Assembly (NCBI GenBank): GCA_029339505.1
Contig: JAQISU010000003.1
Span: 17,677,001-17,741,000, forward strand
Length of the DNA: 64,000 nt
Source of the DNA: Unio delphinus
Lineage: Eukaryota > Mollusca > Bivalvia > Unionida > Unionidae
Direction: 5' to 3'
Part shown: piece after piece, positions 36,136-47,100 of the stretch
Numbering within the stretch: position 1 is the first letter of the stretch
Layout of the letters: each line of letters starts with the position of its first letter
Program-made: the position numbers and the translations under genes
The notes under the pieces: generated by a model
What the model saw: only the letters and a program-made list of their open reading frames with translations
What the model was told of the DNA's origin: nothing
Database searches by the model: none

Positions 36136-36564
36136 ATGTCACCTCGCAATAAACATTCTTATTCACTCCCCAAGGGAAAGAAAAGGAAAGAACTACCTCC
36201 TCGTTTAGTCAAACACGGAGACATATTGTCTGTCCTGTCCAAAGCCTCTCCACCTATGCGAAAACAAATCATTAAAACTGCCTCCAAAGATGTCATCGAT
36301 ACCGTGTGCGAATGTTGTTTGAATGTATTGAAAGGTACGATACCCTTGTCTCCACACCAGAAAAAATGCTTAGCCAAACATCGACACGTTCTTCGTCAAA
36401 TGGTTCAAAAGAAAATACCCATTCGTCAAAAGAAAAAGATGTTGGTGCAACGCGGAGGATTTTTTCCCTTTCTTATTCCTGTGTTGGGAGGATTAGCAAA
36501 AGCCGGCGCTAGTATATTGCCAGGTTTGGTAAATACCCTGGCACGAGGGGTCTCCCAAATGTGA
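36136..36564 (+). CDS. pX-like virion protein
   Basis: 142 residues, open. The central region (DVIDTVCECCLNVLKGTIPL then SPHQKKCLAKHRHVLRQM) and the end (KMLVQRGGFFPFLIPVLGG) are the conserved pattern of small basic pX-type proteins of Polintons and adintoviruses. These proteins end in a hydrophobic glycine-rich helix thought to be membrane-active. GATAAAAG at 36074-36081 lies upstream. It is tandem with its broken duplicate. Confidence 0.75.
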   Translation: MSPRNKHSYSLPKGKKRKELPPRLVKHGDILSVLSKASPPMRKQIIKTASKDVIDTVCECCLNVLKGTIPLSPHQKKCLAKHRHVLRQMVQKKIPIRQKKKMLVQRGGFFPFLIPVLGGLAKAGASILPGLVNTLARGVSQM

Positions 36565-36589
36565 TCCTTCCAGAAGATAAAAGGGATCC

Positions 36590-37314
36590 ATGGAGCACCA
36601 TGATCGCAGACGTAACCTTTGGAAGACCATGGAAAGACGAAAACTGACTTTAGTACCTTACAAACGATGGATGGAATGCCATCGTTGGCAAGAACAACGT
36701 ACCCCCATTTACCACCAAATCCTGATTTGACCGAAATGTCCCAATTACAACACGAATTGCATTCCTTGATGCATCGCCACGATTTGTCCGAAACCAAAAA
36801 ATCGCAAAAGTACGATCAACTTTTGCAACGACTACAACTCTTTCATCAGAAAGCTGTGGAACAAACAGATCAACCCACTTTGTCCGATTTGAAGGCTCTA
36901 ATGAATAATCCGTCGCTCTAACCATCTACAGCAGCCAAAACAGACGTCACCCTACCATTACCCAAGGAAGAAGAACCCCATGATATCTTTCAAACACCCA
37001 CTGCCACTCACATTGCAAGTAAGATTGCCCTTCATTATTGACCCACTCCCCAACGAGAACTCAAAACTTGGGTTAAAAAGATGATGCCCACTCCTTCTTC
37101 AACAGAAGTGAAAAAGAAAGAAAGGAAACCAGAAGTGAGAAAAGAAAAGAAGACCGAAGAAGCTATCTCATTACATCCGCCACCACCACCACCACCACCA
37201 GTACCCTCGACGTCAACTCCTGTGGCACATCGGACACGTAAAACCGTTTCCAAACAACCCCCATTCCCACCCAAAGCAATATCCTCGAAGAATGGGTCAC
37301 TTATTAACAAAACC
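36590..37314 (+). pseudogene. Integrase-adjacent helical protein, broken
   Basis: ATG 36590 (box GATAAAAG at 36576) opens a 46-codon frame ending near 36737, with RRKLTLVPYKRWMEC. Another frame then gives the helical part (QLQHELHSLMHRHDLSETKK, YDQLLQRLQLFHQKAVE) up to TAA at 36919. After that a polar, proline-rich tail runs in the same frame, with a further stop near 37039, to the integrase start. A conserved protein of this sort sits just upstream of integrase in many aquatic Polintons. Its function is unknown. Confidence 0.55.
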
Positions 37315-38448
37315 ATGGAGAAGGTATTAGCCAGCATTTACTACGATCCAGCTCACCCTGCAGGTTACGGAGGCATTCAGAAATTGTGTCATGCTGCAAA
37401 AACTCGCCTGAAAAAGCTCCGTTTACCTGCAGTACAACGATGGTTACAAGAACAAGCAACGTACACTTTACACAAACCCATTCGACGAAAATTTAACAGA
37501 ACTCGCACTCAAGTGGAAGTCATCGATCATCAATGGCAAGCCGATTTAGCCGATGTCTCTCATTTAGCCACCTACAATCGTGGCTACAAATATATGTTTT
37601 GTGTCATCGACGTCTTTTCTAAATTTGCCTGGGTCGTACCATTGACATCCAAATCGAGCAGAGAGTTAGTACGAGCTTTGCAACTGGTGTTGAAACAAAG
37701 TGGTCGTCACCCTCTTCGATGGCAAACCGACAAAGGCACCGAATTTCTGAACCAAACTTTCCAACGAGAATTAAAGAAACGTGACATTAATTTTTCCACC
37801 ACTGAAAATCCTGAAACCAAAGCCAGTATCGTGAAACGTTTTCAACGTACCTTGAAAGAACGCATGTGGAAATATTTTACGCATCAACACACTCTCAAGT
37901 ACATCGACATCTTACAGCACTTAGTCCAAGCCTACAATCAATCTTACCATAGAAGTATTGGACGTGCCCCACAAGATGTAACACCTGACAACGAAGTGAC
38001 TGTTTTTGAGCGTCTGTTTGGTACGTCCCGGCCGATGGCTGTCTCCAAGAAAGGTGGAGAAGTGTTAACCCCGCGAGATTAGGTACGCATTGGCAAAACC
38101 AAACGCACTTTCGACAAAGGTTACTTACCCAACTGGACCACCGAATTGTTTCGTGTTACTGGACGAGTGCGTGATCGTCATCCTACCGTCTATAAATTGG
38201 AAGACATGAAAGGAGAAGTATTAAAAGGAACGTTTTACTTGCCTGAGTTACAACGTGTCACCAAAAAAGAAGACGACGTGTACGACATTGAAAGCATTCT
38301 CGAACGAAGAACCCGTAAAGTAGGAAAACGTCGTGTCAAAGAAGTCAAAGTACGTTGGAAAGGATATCCTCCTAGTTTTGATTCTTGGATTGACGCTTCG
38401 CAAGTCATCGACTATAAAAAGAAGTGGCCATCATGCCCTTCAATATAG
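37315..38448 (+). pseudogene. Chromodomain integrase, catalytic Glu lost and internal stop
   Basis: It starts at ATG 37315 (MEKVLASIYYDP, a typical Polinton integrase start). Catalytic D77 (WQADLAD) and D139 (QTDKGTEF) are present, but the third residue, expected 34 residues later, is Lys (ASIVKRFQRTLK) instead of Glu. A TAG at 38080-38082 interrupts the frame. Beyond it the C-terminal chromodomain is clear (DIESILERR, VKVRWKGYPPSFDSWI). Chromodomains target histone marks. The enzyme is dead on two counts. Confidence 0.93.
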
Positions 38449-38852
38449 CTTCAGCGACCACAGTGACTACTCCTTCACCCACTTCTTCTCTGCAAGATTT
38501 ACAAAAGCAACCCTTGTGCGTGTGGTGTGGAGAACGTGTCCCTAAAACCCAAATCGTCTTTTTCTGTCAAATCTTTGTGGTGTATTGTGTCATTGGTGCA
38601 GCCATTGCTAATTTGAGTTTGCAACAAGGAGACAAACAATTGTGGACTATTTTACTCAGCAGTTGCATCGGGTATCATCTTCCCAATCCTTCCCTAAAAT
38701 ACTCTTACAACGGGAACAACAATAACACTATTGGGAGTTTTGCATCCAACTTTAGTCATTCTCCTGGCAGTCACCCTTCCAATCACAATCCTCTTTTAGA
38801 CACTCCTTTAACCTCGAGTAACTCCTCGGACAGAAGAACAATGGAATTATGA
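38433..38852 (+). CDS. Conserved small membrane protein of Polintons
   Basis: 139 residues from ATG 38433; TATAAAAAG at 38413-38421 lies inside the integrase 3' end. It has a Cys pair (CVWCGERVPKTQIVFF) followed by two hydrophobic helices (QIFVVYCVIGAAIANLSL and LWTILLSSCIGYHLPNPSL). This compact pattern recurs in adintovirus-like elements between integrase and penton. It is probably a virion membrane or capsid-assembly component. Its stop codon overlaps the penton ATG (ATGA). Confidence 0.7.
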   Translation: MPFNIASATTVTTPSPTSSLQDLQKQPLCVWCGERVPKTQIVFFCQIFVVYCVIGAAIANLSLQQGDKQLWTILLSSCIGYHLPNPSLKYSYNGNNNNTIGSFASNFSHSPGSHPSNHNPLLDTPLTSSNSSDRRTMEL

Positions 38853-39769
38853 ACAACACTATTAACCAATTTTGCTTAACGTTACCCAGTGACAGTTCCA
38901 TAGAGGTGTTTCCTAAGAACACGTTGTGCTGTTACACGGCTAAATTACCTCAAGCCATGCATTTGAATGAAAATGCTCATTGGGATGTGGCTTTAGTGGA
39001 AATGATACACTCGACACAAATCAAAAACATCGTCGAAAGTCAAAACACTTTTACAGTAGAAGTGATTGACAAGCAATTGCAAGATGTCTTAGACAAACGA
39101 GGCAACCCTGGCACACTGAACCCCAAAACTAAACTGACCACCTATGTGTTCACCATTCCTGCAGGTTATTATTTTAGTGGTCAACATTTAGTGACTACAC
39201 TTGCTAACAGGTTCAATGCTGTGTTTGGCAAAGCCATGGAAATCACCAAAAAAAGTGTTACCATTGAGTACCATCCAGTGTCTCGTCCCCTCATGATGAA
39301 ATTTCCAGAGGAAAATATAATGACCATTACCTTTTGTCCTGAATTGTATGACATTTTAGGTGGAGAGGTCGAGATGCTCAAGAAGAAGAAAAAAGAAATA
39401 TTACAACCCATAACCACTAACATGGATGTTGCAAAATATTTTAAATTCCCTGTAGAATTGAATCAAGGTCTCAACTTGATGTTTGTGTACTCCGATGTGG
39501 TATAGTACAACGTGGTAGGACACACCTCTGTACCGTTACTGCGTGTCATTCCTTTCAAAGTGGATTCTACCGTCGCCGCTGACGAGGAAGGTGGAAATAC
39601 CTATCACGTTCACCGTGAATTTGTACATCCTCATTATTTACCCGTCAGTAGGCCGTATTTCGACAGTGTCAACATTACTATAAAAGGAGAACTAGGACAA
39701 AATATTTCATTTACCAAAGGGAAAGTCACAGTGAAACTCCATTTTCAAAAACGATTCTCGAACAACTGA
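38849..39769 (+). pseudogene. Penton-like minor capsid protein, one stop
   Basis: The first 218 codons read through the N-terminal beta-rich part (FPKNTLCCYTAKLP, WDVALVEM, VFTIPAGYYFSGQHLV, LYDILGGEVE). A TAG follows at 39503-39505, right after MFVYSDVV, then 85 codons with VPLLRVIPF, FVHPHYLPVSRPYFD and VKLHFQKRF. This matches the Polinton penton (single jelly roll) along its full length. Without the stop it would be about 306 residues. Confidence 0.88.
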
Positions 39770-39776
39770 AAAAGTG

Positions 39777-40217
39777 ATGTATCCTGTGTACCAAGGAGTC
39801 ACTCGACAACGAGGACATGGTTTAGGAGATATGTTTAAATCAGCCTTTCGTTCTGTGGTTCCTGTTTTAAAACCGATGGTGACACGAGGATTGCACGCCT
39901 TAAAAGATGCCGCATTGACTCACGGCAAAGATTTTCTTTACAATGTTCTCATTGACCAACAAAACCCCAAAGAAGCTTTTTTGAGAGCAGGCAAAAATGT
40001 CCTGCTTCATACGGTTAAAGAGATTTTGGGTCGACGAGAAAGTCCTATAAATGCCCTGAACGGTACCGAGTCTGGCATTCCTGCTTCCCTGAGGACACAG
40101 CAAGGACAAGGCAGAAAGCGACGACGAAGGCACCCTTTCAAACGTCTCTGTACCTCTAAAGCTAGAAAGACGAAGAAAAAAAGAACCGCTCGAGACTTAG
40201 ACATTTTTGATTATTAA
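39777..40217 (+). CDS. pVI-like minor capsid protein
   Basis: 146 residues from ATG 39777. The N-terminus YPVYQGVTRQRGHGLGDMF and an amphipathic helix (FKSAFRSVVPVLKPMV) are followed by a helical middle and a strongly basic C-terminus (GRKRRRRHPFKRL) ending in DLDIFDY. This is the usual design of the protein between penton and major capsid in Polintons. It is likened to adenoviral pVI, which disrupts membranes during entry. The frame is intact. Confidence 0.7.
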   Translation: MYPVYQGVTRQRGHGLGDMFKSAFRSVVPVLKPMVTRGLHALKDAALTHGKDFLYNVLIDQQNPKEAFLRAGKNVLLHTVKEILGRRESPINALNGTESGIPASLRTQQGQGRKRRRRHPFKRLCTSKARKTKKKRTARDLDIFDY

Positions 40218-40249
40218 AAGTAAAAAAACATAGAGACTGAGAAAAAAAA

Positions 40250-40582
40250 ATGATGCACCAAGAATCTTGTGCCTGTTCCAAGTCGGAACTAGATCTCTTT
40301 TCCATGCCACCCACGATGATGACCATGCAAGAAGCCCAATGGGTTGAATTTCATCCCGTTTCCTCTTTGATGGATTCAGCTCCCATCGAGTTTGAAATCA
40401 AAGGACAACCCGAAGATTAAATCGATCTCAACAACAGTTACTTGTATTTGAAAGTGAAATTAGCCAGAACGGACAACGGCAACCCGCCGGCATCCGATAC
40501 CCTAGTAGCTCCCGTCAACAATTTCATGCATTCCTTGTTCAGCGAAGTGGATTTGTACATGAATAATAAACTGGTCAGCTGA
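40250..40582 (+). pseudogene. Major capsid protein, N-terminal fragment only
   Basis: The frame from ATG 40250 encodes the start of a double-jelly-roll capsid protein: SELDLFSMPPTMM, WVEFHPVSSLMDSAPIEFEI, then, after a TAA at 40418-40420 in place of a conserved Tyr codon, LNNSYLYLKVKLAR and PVNNFMHSLFSEVDLYMN. It ends at TGA 40580. A full gene would be about 1.3-1.6 kb, so most of it is deleted. Confidence 0.88.
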
Positions 40583-40625
40583 ACAAAGCTTACGTCATTC
40601 TCTGCATCGTATCAGACACAATCTG

Positions 40626-40916
40626 ATGCCAAAGCCTGAAGAGATAGAGAATGTTAGAATGTTACAAGTAACGGAAGACCTCATAAAAGAACTCTTCAGA
40701 GAGAAAATTCAAAAAGACAAAGAAGAATGGACTGAGAAGTATAGACTTCAGAAGCAGCAGAGAGAACAGAGAAAACATCAGCAGCAACAACAACAGCAGC
40801 AGGACTCAGCCAGAAGTTTTGTCGACTGCCGTGTGGACACGAAAGAGTTCTCTTTGTCTTTCCGAAGAAGCAGGCCCTATCCTGTTGCCATACGAGGACG
40901 CAAACTTAGACGATAA
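40626..40916 (+). CDS. Right-end Q/E-rich protein of element B, unknown
   Basis: 96 residues with a charged coiled coil (VTEDLIKELFREKIQKDKEE) and a polyglutamine run, ending in an Arg-rich tail (FRRSRPYPVAIRGRKLRR). Its start may be truncated by the deletion that removed the capsid gene. A degraded histone-type stem-loop lies 44 bp after the stop. In style it resembles the left-end coiled-coil gene at 20630. Confidence 0.4.
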   Translation: MPKPEEIENVRMLQVTEDLIKELFREKIQKDKEEWTEKYRLQKQQREQRKHQQQQQQQQDSARSFVDCRVDTKEFSLSFRRSRPYPVAIRGRKLRR

Positions 40917-40960
40917 AAGAGTGTCATCCCTCCTCGTACACACAAAAAACACACAAAAAC

Positions 40961-40977
40961 AGCCCTTTTCAGGCTTT
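40961..40977 (+). terminator. Degraded histone-type stem-loop
   Basis: AGCCCTTTTCAGGCT keeps the CCTTTTCAGG core of the two better stem-loops but has lost one G of the 3' arm. Element B homology ends within about 10 bp, so a downstream element, if any, is gone. Confidence 0.45.
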
Positions 40978-41010
40978 TTATGTACCTTAATTCATATTAA
41001 AAAAAAAAAA

Positions 41011-41023
41011 AAAGTTTTGGGAT
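41011..41023. repeat. Candidate target-site duplication of LINE copy 1, left
   Basis: AAAGTTTTGGGAT recurs at 49435-49447, exactly where homology to LINE copy 2 ends. Confidence 0.65.
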
Positions 41024-41080
41024 TAGAATTCGTGACGTCAATGTTGTGCAGATGACGTCGCTAAAAAAAAGCTGAGAAAT

Positions 41081-41278
41081 TACTGAGTTTTTTTATGAGG
41101 TTTTTTTGTTAAAAATTACAGAGTTTTTACATCAAAATCACAGCAGCCCTAATTATCAGAATCCACCTAGCTGAACGCATCAACAAAAAGGATTACGGAT
41201 CTAGGTTACACACTAGATTATTCCTGGAGAGGGAGAAAGCAGTTTCAGAGCCACGCCACTGTCGGTCGACAAGAACTG
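41081..41278. repeat. Dispersed 200-bp repeat X, copy 1
   Basis: Shares long stretches (for example TTAAAAATTACAGAGTTTTT, CAGAATCCACCTAGCTGAAC, TTCAGAGCCACGCCACTGTC) with 49500-49692, in the same orientation. It lies within the LINE 5' leader as I have bounded it. It could equally be a separate repeat next to the LINE. Confidence 0.75.
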
Positions 41279-41555
41279 GTAAGAAATTGAAACTATCCAT
41301 TATTTAAACCTTCGGGTAATTCATTGTGCCACTATATAAACTTAAAACTTATTTAAGATAAATCTAAATCATAATAACAGTACTTAATTGTTATTTCACT
41401 CGTAATATTATTAACCATTGTCATAATCATCACTTAGATTATGATAATAACCATCTTTAATCTAGCTCAGTACTAAATAATGAAATAAAACCAAATAAAT
41501 AGAATAACTCTACCCACAATAAAAGTAAATCATAAAAGTTAAATCACAAGTAAGT

Positions 41556-44096
41556 ATGACGACACCAACGGACAAAACACCAAGGAAAGCAATTCCATTA
41601 TCCTTCAAAAAGAGGACTACAGCAGCCAAACATGGAAGGCTAAGCAAGAAAATGGATAAGTTAAACAAGCAACTAACCACAGATCCAGTTGTAGACTTGC
41701 TACCATCAGAAATATTAACGGCAACATTCTCCTCAAATATAAATGCAAAAGATATAACCCAGACGACTTTAGATGTACATCCGGGGTCACCTAGGGTTAC
41801 CAGATCTACTGCCAGGAAAATAACAAGCCAAATAACCAATGTGGATGAAGCCATCAAATACAAAAATGGTAAAAAACCTATTAGCATACAGATCATATCC
41901 AAAATTTCAACAATAAACGAATTAGATCACCAAGGAGTGAGAACTGACAACATAATAACAGCAATAACAGGAACGGAAAACGTAGCAACAATAGCAACAC
42001 CTGAAATGAAAAAAACAATAACAACAATATCAACAAATGACCCACATGAAAAGAATAAAGCGGGAAGTAAAAATGCAACAACAAACGAAATTGAGAAACA
42101 GGGAGAGAGAACTGGCAACACAACAACAACACTAAATTCAGGAACGGAAAAAAGAAAAACAACACCTGAAAAGGTTAAAACAACCATAACAATAACAACA
42201 GACGACTCGCAGGAAAAGAATAAAGCGAGAAACAAAGATGCAACAATCAATGAAAAATATAAACAAGGAGTGAGAACTGACAACACAACAATAACAATAA
42301 CACAGGAAACAGAAAACACAACAACAATAATAACACCTGAAATGGAAAAAATAACAACAATAACAAAAGATGACCCACATGAGAAGAATATAACAGGAGA
42401 CAAAATATATCAAATGAATCAAACTTCAATCAACATAAACCATGACAACAAGGACAACATCAACATAACAGAAAAGAAAAACAGCTACACCTTACACAGT
42501 AGTCAAGAACCCGGACCATCTAAACACATCTCGGATAGAGAGATGGAAGAGATAAACAAAGCAATTAGTGAGGCTGATCGGGTTGAACGGTACGGAAAGG
42601 AATACGAACAATGGCAAACAGTAGCAGCAAAAACAAGCAAAAGGGCATATGGAAATGGAAATAAAGAAGATAAAGGGAAACATCCAATGAAAGGCCCACA
42701 AAAAATCAAAAGTATCAAACACGTTAGAACGAATATTGACAACAATAGCAAACTAAAAACAATTGTGCAAAATGAACAAAACAGCACCAACGATAATATT
42801 GGCAACAACATCCAAAAATGTAGGTACATAGAAAATACCTCTAAGAACAAAAACGACAATTATAATCAACAAACAGGAGATAACAAGAAACAAAAGATGT
42901 ATCAGCAACATCAACAACAAAGGAAAATGGGCAATAACCAATATCAGTACCATGCACCAGAACACACTATCTTCATAGCCAGTGCAACTTCGAGACTGCT
43001 ACGCATTAGTAACAGGAGCCTAGCTAATGCACTCATACAACAACATGGCGGAGAGTTTAGGATTGTTAGACCGCAAAAGGATTATATCATAATACAATGC
43101 AACACATTGAAACAAGTCTGCAAGTATATGGAAATCACAACCATAGCAGGGCTCCCAGTACAAATCACAAGGCACAAAGCCACAATCAAACATTACAATA
43201 ATAATAACAAAACAAGCACGACTCAAGATAAGGATAAATACACCCAAATATCATATTTAGCAAACCAAGCTAAATGCAAAGCAATTCTTAAACTACCTCG
43301 AACAATGGTGTGGAAAACGCAAGAAAATATTGAATATGACCTCAGATTTCACAAAATAACTTGCAAAAGGGTTGTCAAATTACGAAATCATCTAGGAATG
43401 GAAACGTCAACAATCCTACTAGAATTCCAACAACCCCCACCAGCACACGTCAGAATTGGACCACATGGAACTAAAGTAAAGCTACAGCAGTACATCAACA
43501 AACCCCGATACTGCAATAACTGCTGTAAATGGGGTCACTTTTCTTCCCGCTGCCGTTCACACCCAAGATGTGGAAAATGTGGCGGCAAACACACAGGAAC
43601 ATGCTTTATTAAAATACCAAAGTGTGCTAACTGTGGGGCTGATCACAACTCATATGATACACAATGCCCCATAGCAGTACAAGAAAAAGTTATTATTCGA
43701 CTAATGGATCAACAAAACATCTCCTATAATCAAGCCAAGAAACAACATATGCAAAAGGAAATCATACCTAAAGCAAAAAAGGCAGAAGTACAACCCAAAT
43801 TAAAAACAACTAAACAAAATAATGACAAAGATACAACAAGACAAGCTTCAAATCAGGAACAAACATTAACACCTGCGAGAACGAGAAACCTAGATACAAC
43901 CGCAAACACCGGGATATTTTTCAATAGAACAACCATTGACACCTATTTAAACAAACTACAAAAATCAATCAGCAACCAAATGAAGAACGACCGAATTACT
44001 AAAGATGAATTTATTAGCATATATATGCAGCAAATACAGGACTACCTAGCATTAACCCATCACGAAGAAATCAACAACAACAAAAAAAATTATTAA
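41556..44096 (+). CDS. LINE ORF1: Gag-like protein with CCHC knuckles
   Basis: 846 residues, intact. The N-terminal third contains three imperfect repeats of about 50 residues (units like TPEMKKTITTISTNDPHEKN), very Thr/Lys/Asn rich. The C-terminal region has an RRM-like zone and zinc knuckles starting CNNCCKWGHFSSRC, then CGKCGGKHTGTC and CANCGADHNSYDTQC. ORF1 proteins coat the element RNA for retrotransposition. ORF2 begins 14 bp after its stop. Confidence 0.88.
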   Translation: MTTPTDKTPRKAIPLSFKKRTTAAKHGRLSKKMDKLNKQLTTDPVVDLLPSEILTATFSSNINAKDITQTTLDVHPGSPRVTRSTARKITSQITNVDEAIKYKNGKKPISIQIISKISTINELDHQGVRTDNIITAITGTENVATIATPEMKKTITTISTNDPHEKNKAGSKNATTNEIEKQGERTGNTTTTLNSGTEKRKTTPEKVKTTITITTDDSQEKNKARNKDATINEKYKQGVRTDNTTITITQETENTTTIITPEMEKITTITKDDPHEKNITGDKIYQMNQTSININHDNKDNINITEKKNSYTLHSSQEPGPSKHISDREMEEINKAISEADRVERYGKEYEQWQTVAAKTSKRAYGNGNKEDKGKHPMKGPQKIKSIKHVRTNIDNNSKLKTIVQNEQNSTNDNIGNNIQKCRYIENTSKNKNDNYNQQTGDNKKQKMYQQHQQQRKMGNNQYQYHAPEHTIFIASATSRLLRISNRSLANALIQQHGGEFRIVRPQKDYIIIQCNTLKQVCKYMEITTIAGLPVQITRHKATIKHYNNNNKTSTTQDKDKYTQISYLANQAKCKAILKLPRTMVWKTQENIEYDLRFHKITCKRVVKLRNHLGMETSTILLEFQQPPPAHVRIGPHGTKVKLQQYINKPRYCNNCCKWGHFSSRCRSHPRCGKCGGKHTGTCFIKIPKCANCGADHNSYDTQCPIAVQEKVIIRLMDQQNISYNQAKKQHMQKEIIPKAKKAEVQPKLKTTKQNNDKDTTRQASNQEQTLTPARTRNLDTTANTGIFFNRTTIDTYLNKLQKSISNQMKNDRITKDEFISIYMQQIQDYLALTHHEEINNNKKNY

Positions 44097-44110
44097 CAAC
44101 AGCATAAACA

Positions 44111-47100
44111 ATGGATATTGGAAATAGACATAAAAATAAAAATAAAAATAAAAATAATGCTTCGACTAACAAAACAAAAAACAAGACCCCAGACAAGTTA
44201 CTTATATGGCAATGGAATTGCAGAGGGCTAAATAAAAACCATGGAGAACTAATCGCAGCAATCCACGGAACAATCACCAAGCCCAAGATCATCTGTCTTC
44301 AAGAAACTCTACTTAAGGAAACTAGTACAAACATTCCTAAAATAACAGGATATCAAACTACATTCTTAAAACACAGAAGTACCGGCAAAAAAGGAGGAGG
44401 CCTAGCCATATATGTACATGACACCATCACAGACGCAGTAGAGGAAGTTATTAATGTGAACTCAGGAGAAACACCAGTTGAATTTCAAAAAATTGTTTTC
44501 ACAGTAGCAACCAAAACAATACATCTGTACAACATATATGATCCAGGACAAAATAGCCAAAACAACAACCGACTTTTTCAACAAATATTCAAGAAAAGGG
44601 GCACAAACACTATTATCTGCGGCGACTTCAATGCAAATCACACAGAATGGGGTAGTGACCGCACAGATACAAGAGGGAAAAACATCTTAAAATACATAAC
44701 AGAAGAACAACTAGAACTTTTGAACAACGGAACCCCCACACGTATAGACCCTAGCCAAGGCAAACTCTCTACCATTGACCTAACCATTGCGACGCCTAGC
44801 CTGGCTGTAATTACCCAATGGGAAGTGATGCAACATTCTACATTAGGCAGCGACCACTTCCCCCTATGTACCACGATATACGTCTCGTGCCCAACGGAGC
44901 AACAAAAAACACAACAAAGATGGAAACTCAAAAATGCAAATTGGAACAGCTTTAAAGACCAACTTAAATTAGTAAACCCTGCGGAAATCCAAGATGAGGA
45001 TACAAATAAATATTATGACAATCTCATACAAATTATAAACGAAGCGGCAAATAAGAGTATACCCAAAACAACAGGTTTCCATTATAAACAGACGGCAATC
45101 CCCTGGTGGACAGAAAATTGCAAAATTGCCATTCAGAAGAAAAAAACAGCCTTAAATCGATTTAAACACACAAAAACCGCCACTGACTTTCTTATATACA
45201 AACAAACAGAAATCAACACTAGGACGGTAATAAATGAGGCAAAAAAGGACTCATGGAGAAGATACTGCACAACGCTCAATCATAAAACAAATACTAAAGA
45301 AATCTGGAATAAAATAAAAGCCATGAAAGGCAAAACACCCACAACAGCGCCGAAAATCCAGGGAACAAAAAACAACATGGAAGTAGCAGAGAAGTTAGCC
45401 CAAAACTTTGCTAACTCCAGCAGCGATAACAATCATAAACACGAGTTTTTACATCAAAAATCAACATTAGAAAAAGAATTTCCCCACATTTTCAAAAATC
45501 GAGACAACAGAGATTCGCCACTGAATGACCCTTTTTATCTGAAAGAATGGAGACAAGCCCTCAGCCAAAAAAAAAGTACATCACCAGGAGAGGATAACCT
45601 AGGCTATGAAATATACAAACAATTACCACCCAATATGCAGAGCATTACCTTAGACTTAATAAATCTGATATGGAGAACAGGTCGCATCCCCACACTATGG
45701 AAGCGAGCCATAATCATAGCCATCCCCAAACCAGGCAAAGACCCTACTAATGTAACCTCCTACAGACCTATTTCACTACCTAATACAATCTGTAAGGTAA
45801 TGGAAACAATGGTTAACAATAGATTAAAACACCACCTAGAACAAAATCAACTACTGGCTGAAACCCAAAGTGGATTTAGGAATAAACGATCTACACTTGA
45901 TCAATTAATCCGTCTGGAAGCCAACATCAAATTAGCATTTAATGCCAAAAGGAAAAGAGATAGACACCTAATAGCAATATTTCTAGACTTAGAGAAAGCC
46001 TTCGACCTAGTCTGGACCAATGGCCTCATATCTCAACTCAACCAATTTGGCATAACAGGAAGAATGCACCGCTGGATAGCAAACTTCCTTACGGGAAGAA
46101 CCTTTAAAACTAGAGTAAGAGAGGCCTTGTCCCAAACATATACACTGGATAATGGAACCCCCCAAGGAAGTGTGATTAGCCCAACCCTATTCAATCTAAT
46201 GGTCAACAATCTAACCAACTATCTCAAAAATTGCCCAGTTGATCTGTCACAATTTGCCGATGACAGTAGTATCTGGAAAGCAGAAAATCCGAATAGTCAA
46301 AAGAACATCACTCAAATTCAGAAAGGACTAGACATCATCGGCACATGGGCCAACAACTGGGGCTTCAAAATATCCCAAATAAAAACAGTTGCCATGCTCT
46401 TCTCCCCAACTAATAAACAACCTAAATACCCTAAACTATATATGCAGAATCAGCCCATCCAATTCCAAAAGGAGACCCACTTCCTGGGAATGCTACTAAA
46501 TGAAACAATCAATTGGAAATCACACATACAACAAACTATTCAAAAATGTCAAAAAGATCTAAACATACTTAAAAACATCAAAGGTACTACATGGGGAGCT
46601 GATCAGCAAACTATGCTAATGATCTACAAATCTTTAATTCGAAGTAAGATAGACTATGGCTCCCAGATCTATTCCTCAGCCAACAAGGAAACACTTAGAC
46701 AACTAGATAGCATCCAATATAGAGCACTTAGACTTTGCACTGGTGCATTACCGAACACCTCCCTGGAAGAACTACAAATCCTCGCATGTGAACCACCATT
46801 ACAACTGAGAAGAGAAGAACACATACTTATATACGCCTGTAGAATCTCAATACATAAGGAGATTAATCCCACCAGAAACATAATAAGTAAATGTCAAACC
46901 ACCTTTAGCTCAAGACTGGTACCACATCCTCCAGCAGCTAACAAAATACACACACTCTGCAAAGAACTCAATCAAATAGAACTCCAAGCAGAACAACTAC
47001 TTATCAAGGACCCCACACCTTGGAGAAATAACCAACCTAACATCAACCTAACAGCACTCCAACTGGTAGATAAGCGCGACAACCCCAATATCACATTAAC

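Larger units (their letters stand above)
5045..40983 (+). mobile_element. Polinton/Maverick element B, degenerate, interrupted by two insertions
   Basis: Three blocks (about 5045-5526, 20624-27647 and 33388-40983) together hold a Polinton gene set: PolB with exonuclease motifs, packaging ATPase, pX-like proteins, chromodomain integrase, a small two-helix membrane protein, penton, a pVI-like protein and the N-terminus of the double-jelly-roll capsid protein. Once element A (5527-20618) and a LINE (27648-33374) are removed, about 15 kb remains, a normal Polinton length. Most genes carry stops or frameshifts, the integrase has lost its catalytic glutamate, and most of the capsid gene is deleted. 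I found no matching terminal inverted repeats, so both ends are probably truncated. The outer limits are estimates. Confidence 0.8.

Noticed and set aside
5045..40983. Terminal inverted repeats of element B
   Set aside because: Comparing the left and right ends by eye showed only the short shared histone-loop core, so no TIR is claimed.
41893..42965. Several Leu/Phe-rich minus-strand frames
   Set aside because: They are shadows of the Thr/Asn-rich ORF1 on the plus strand.
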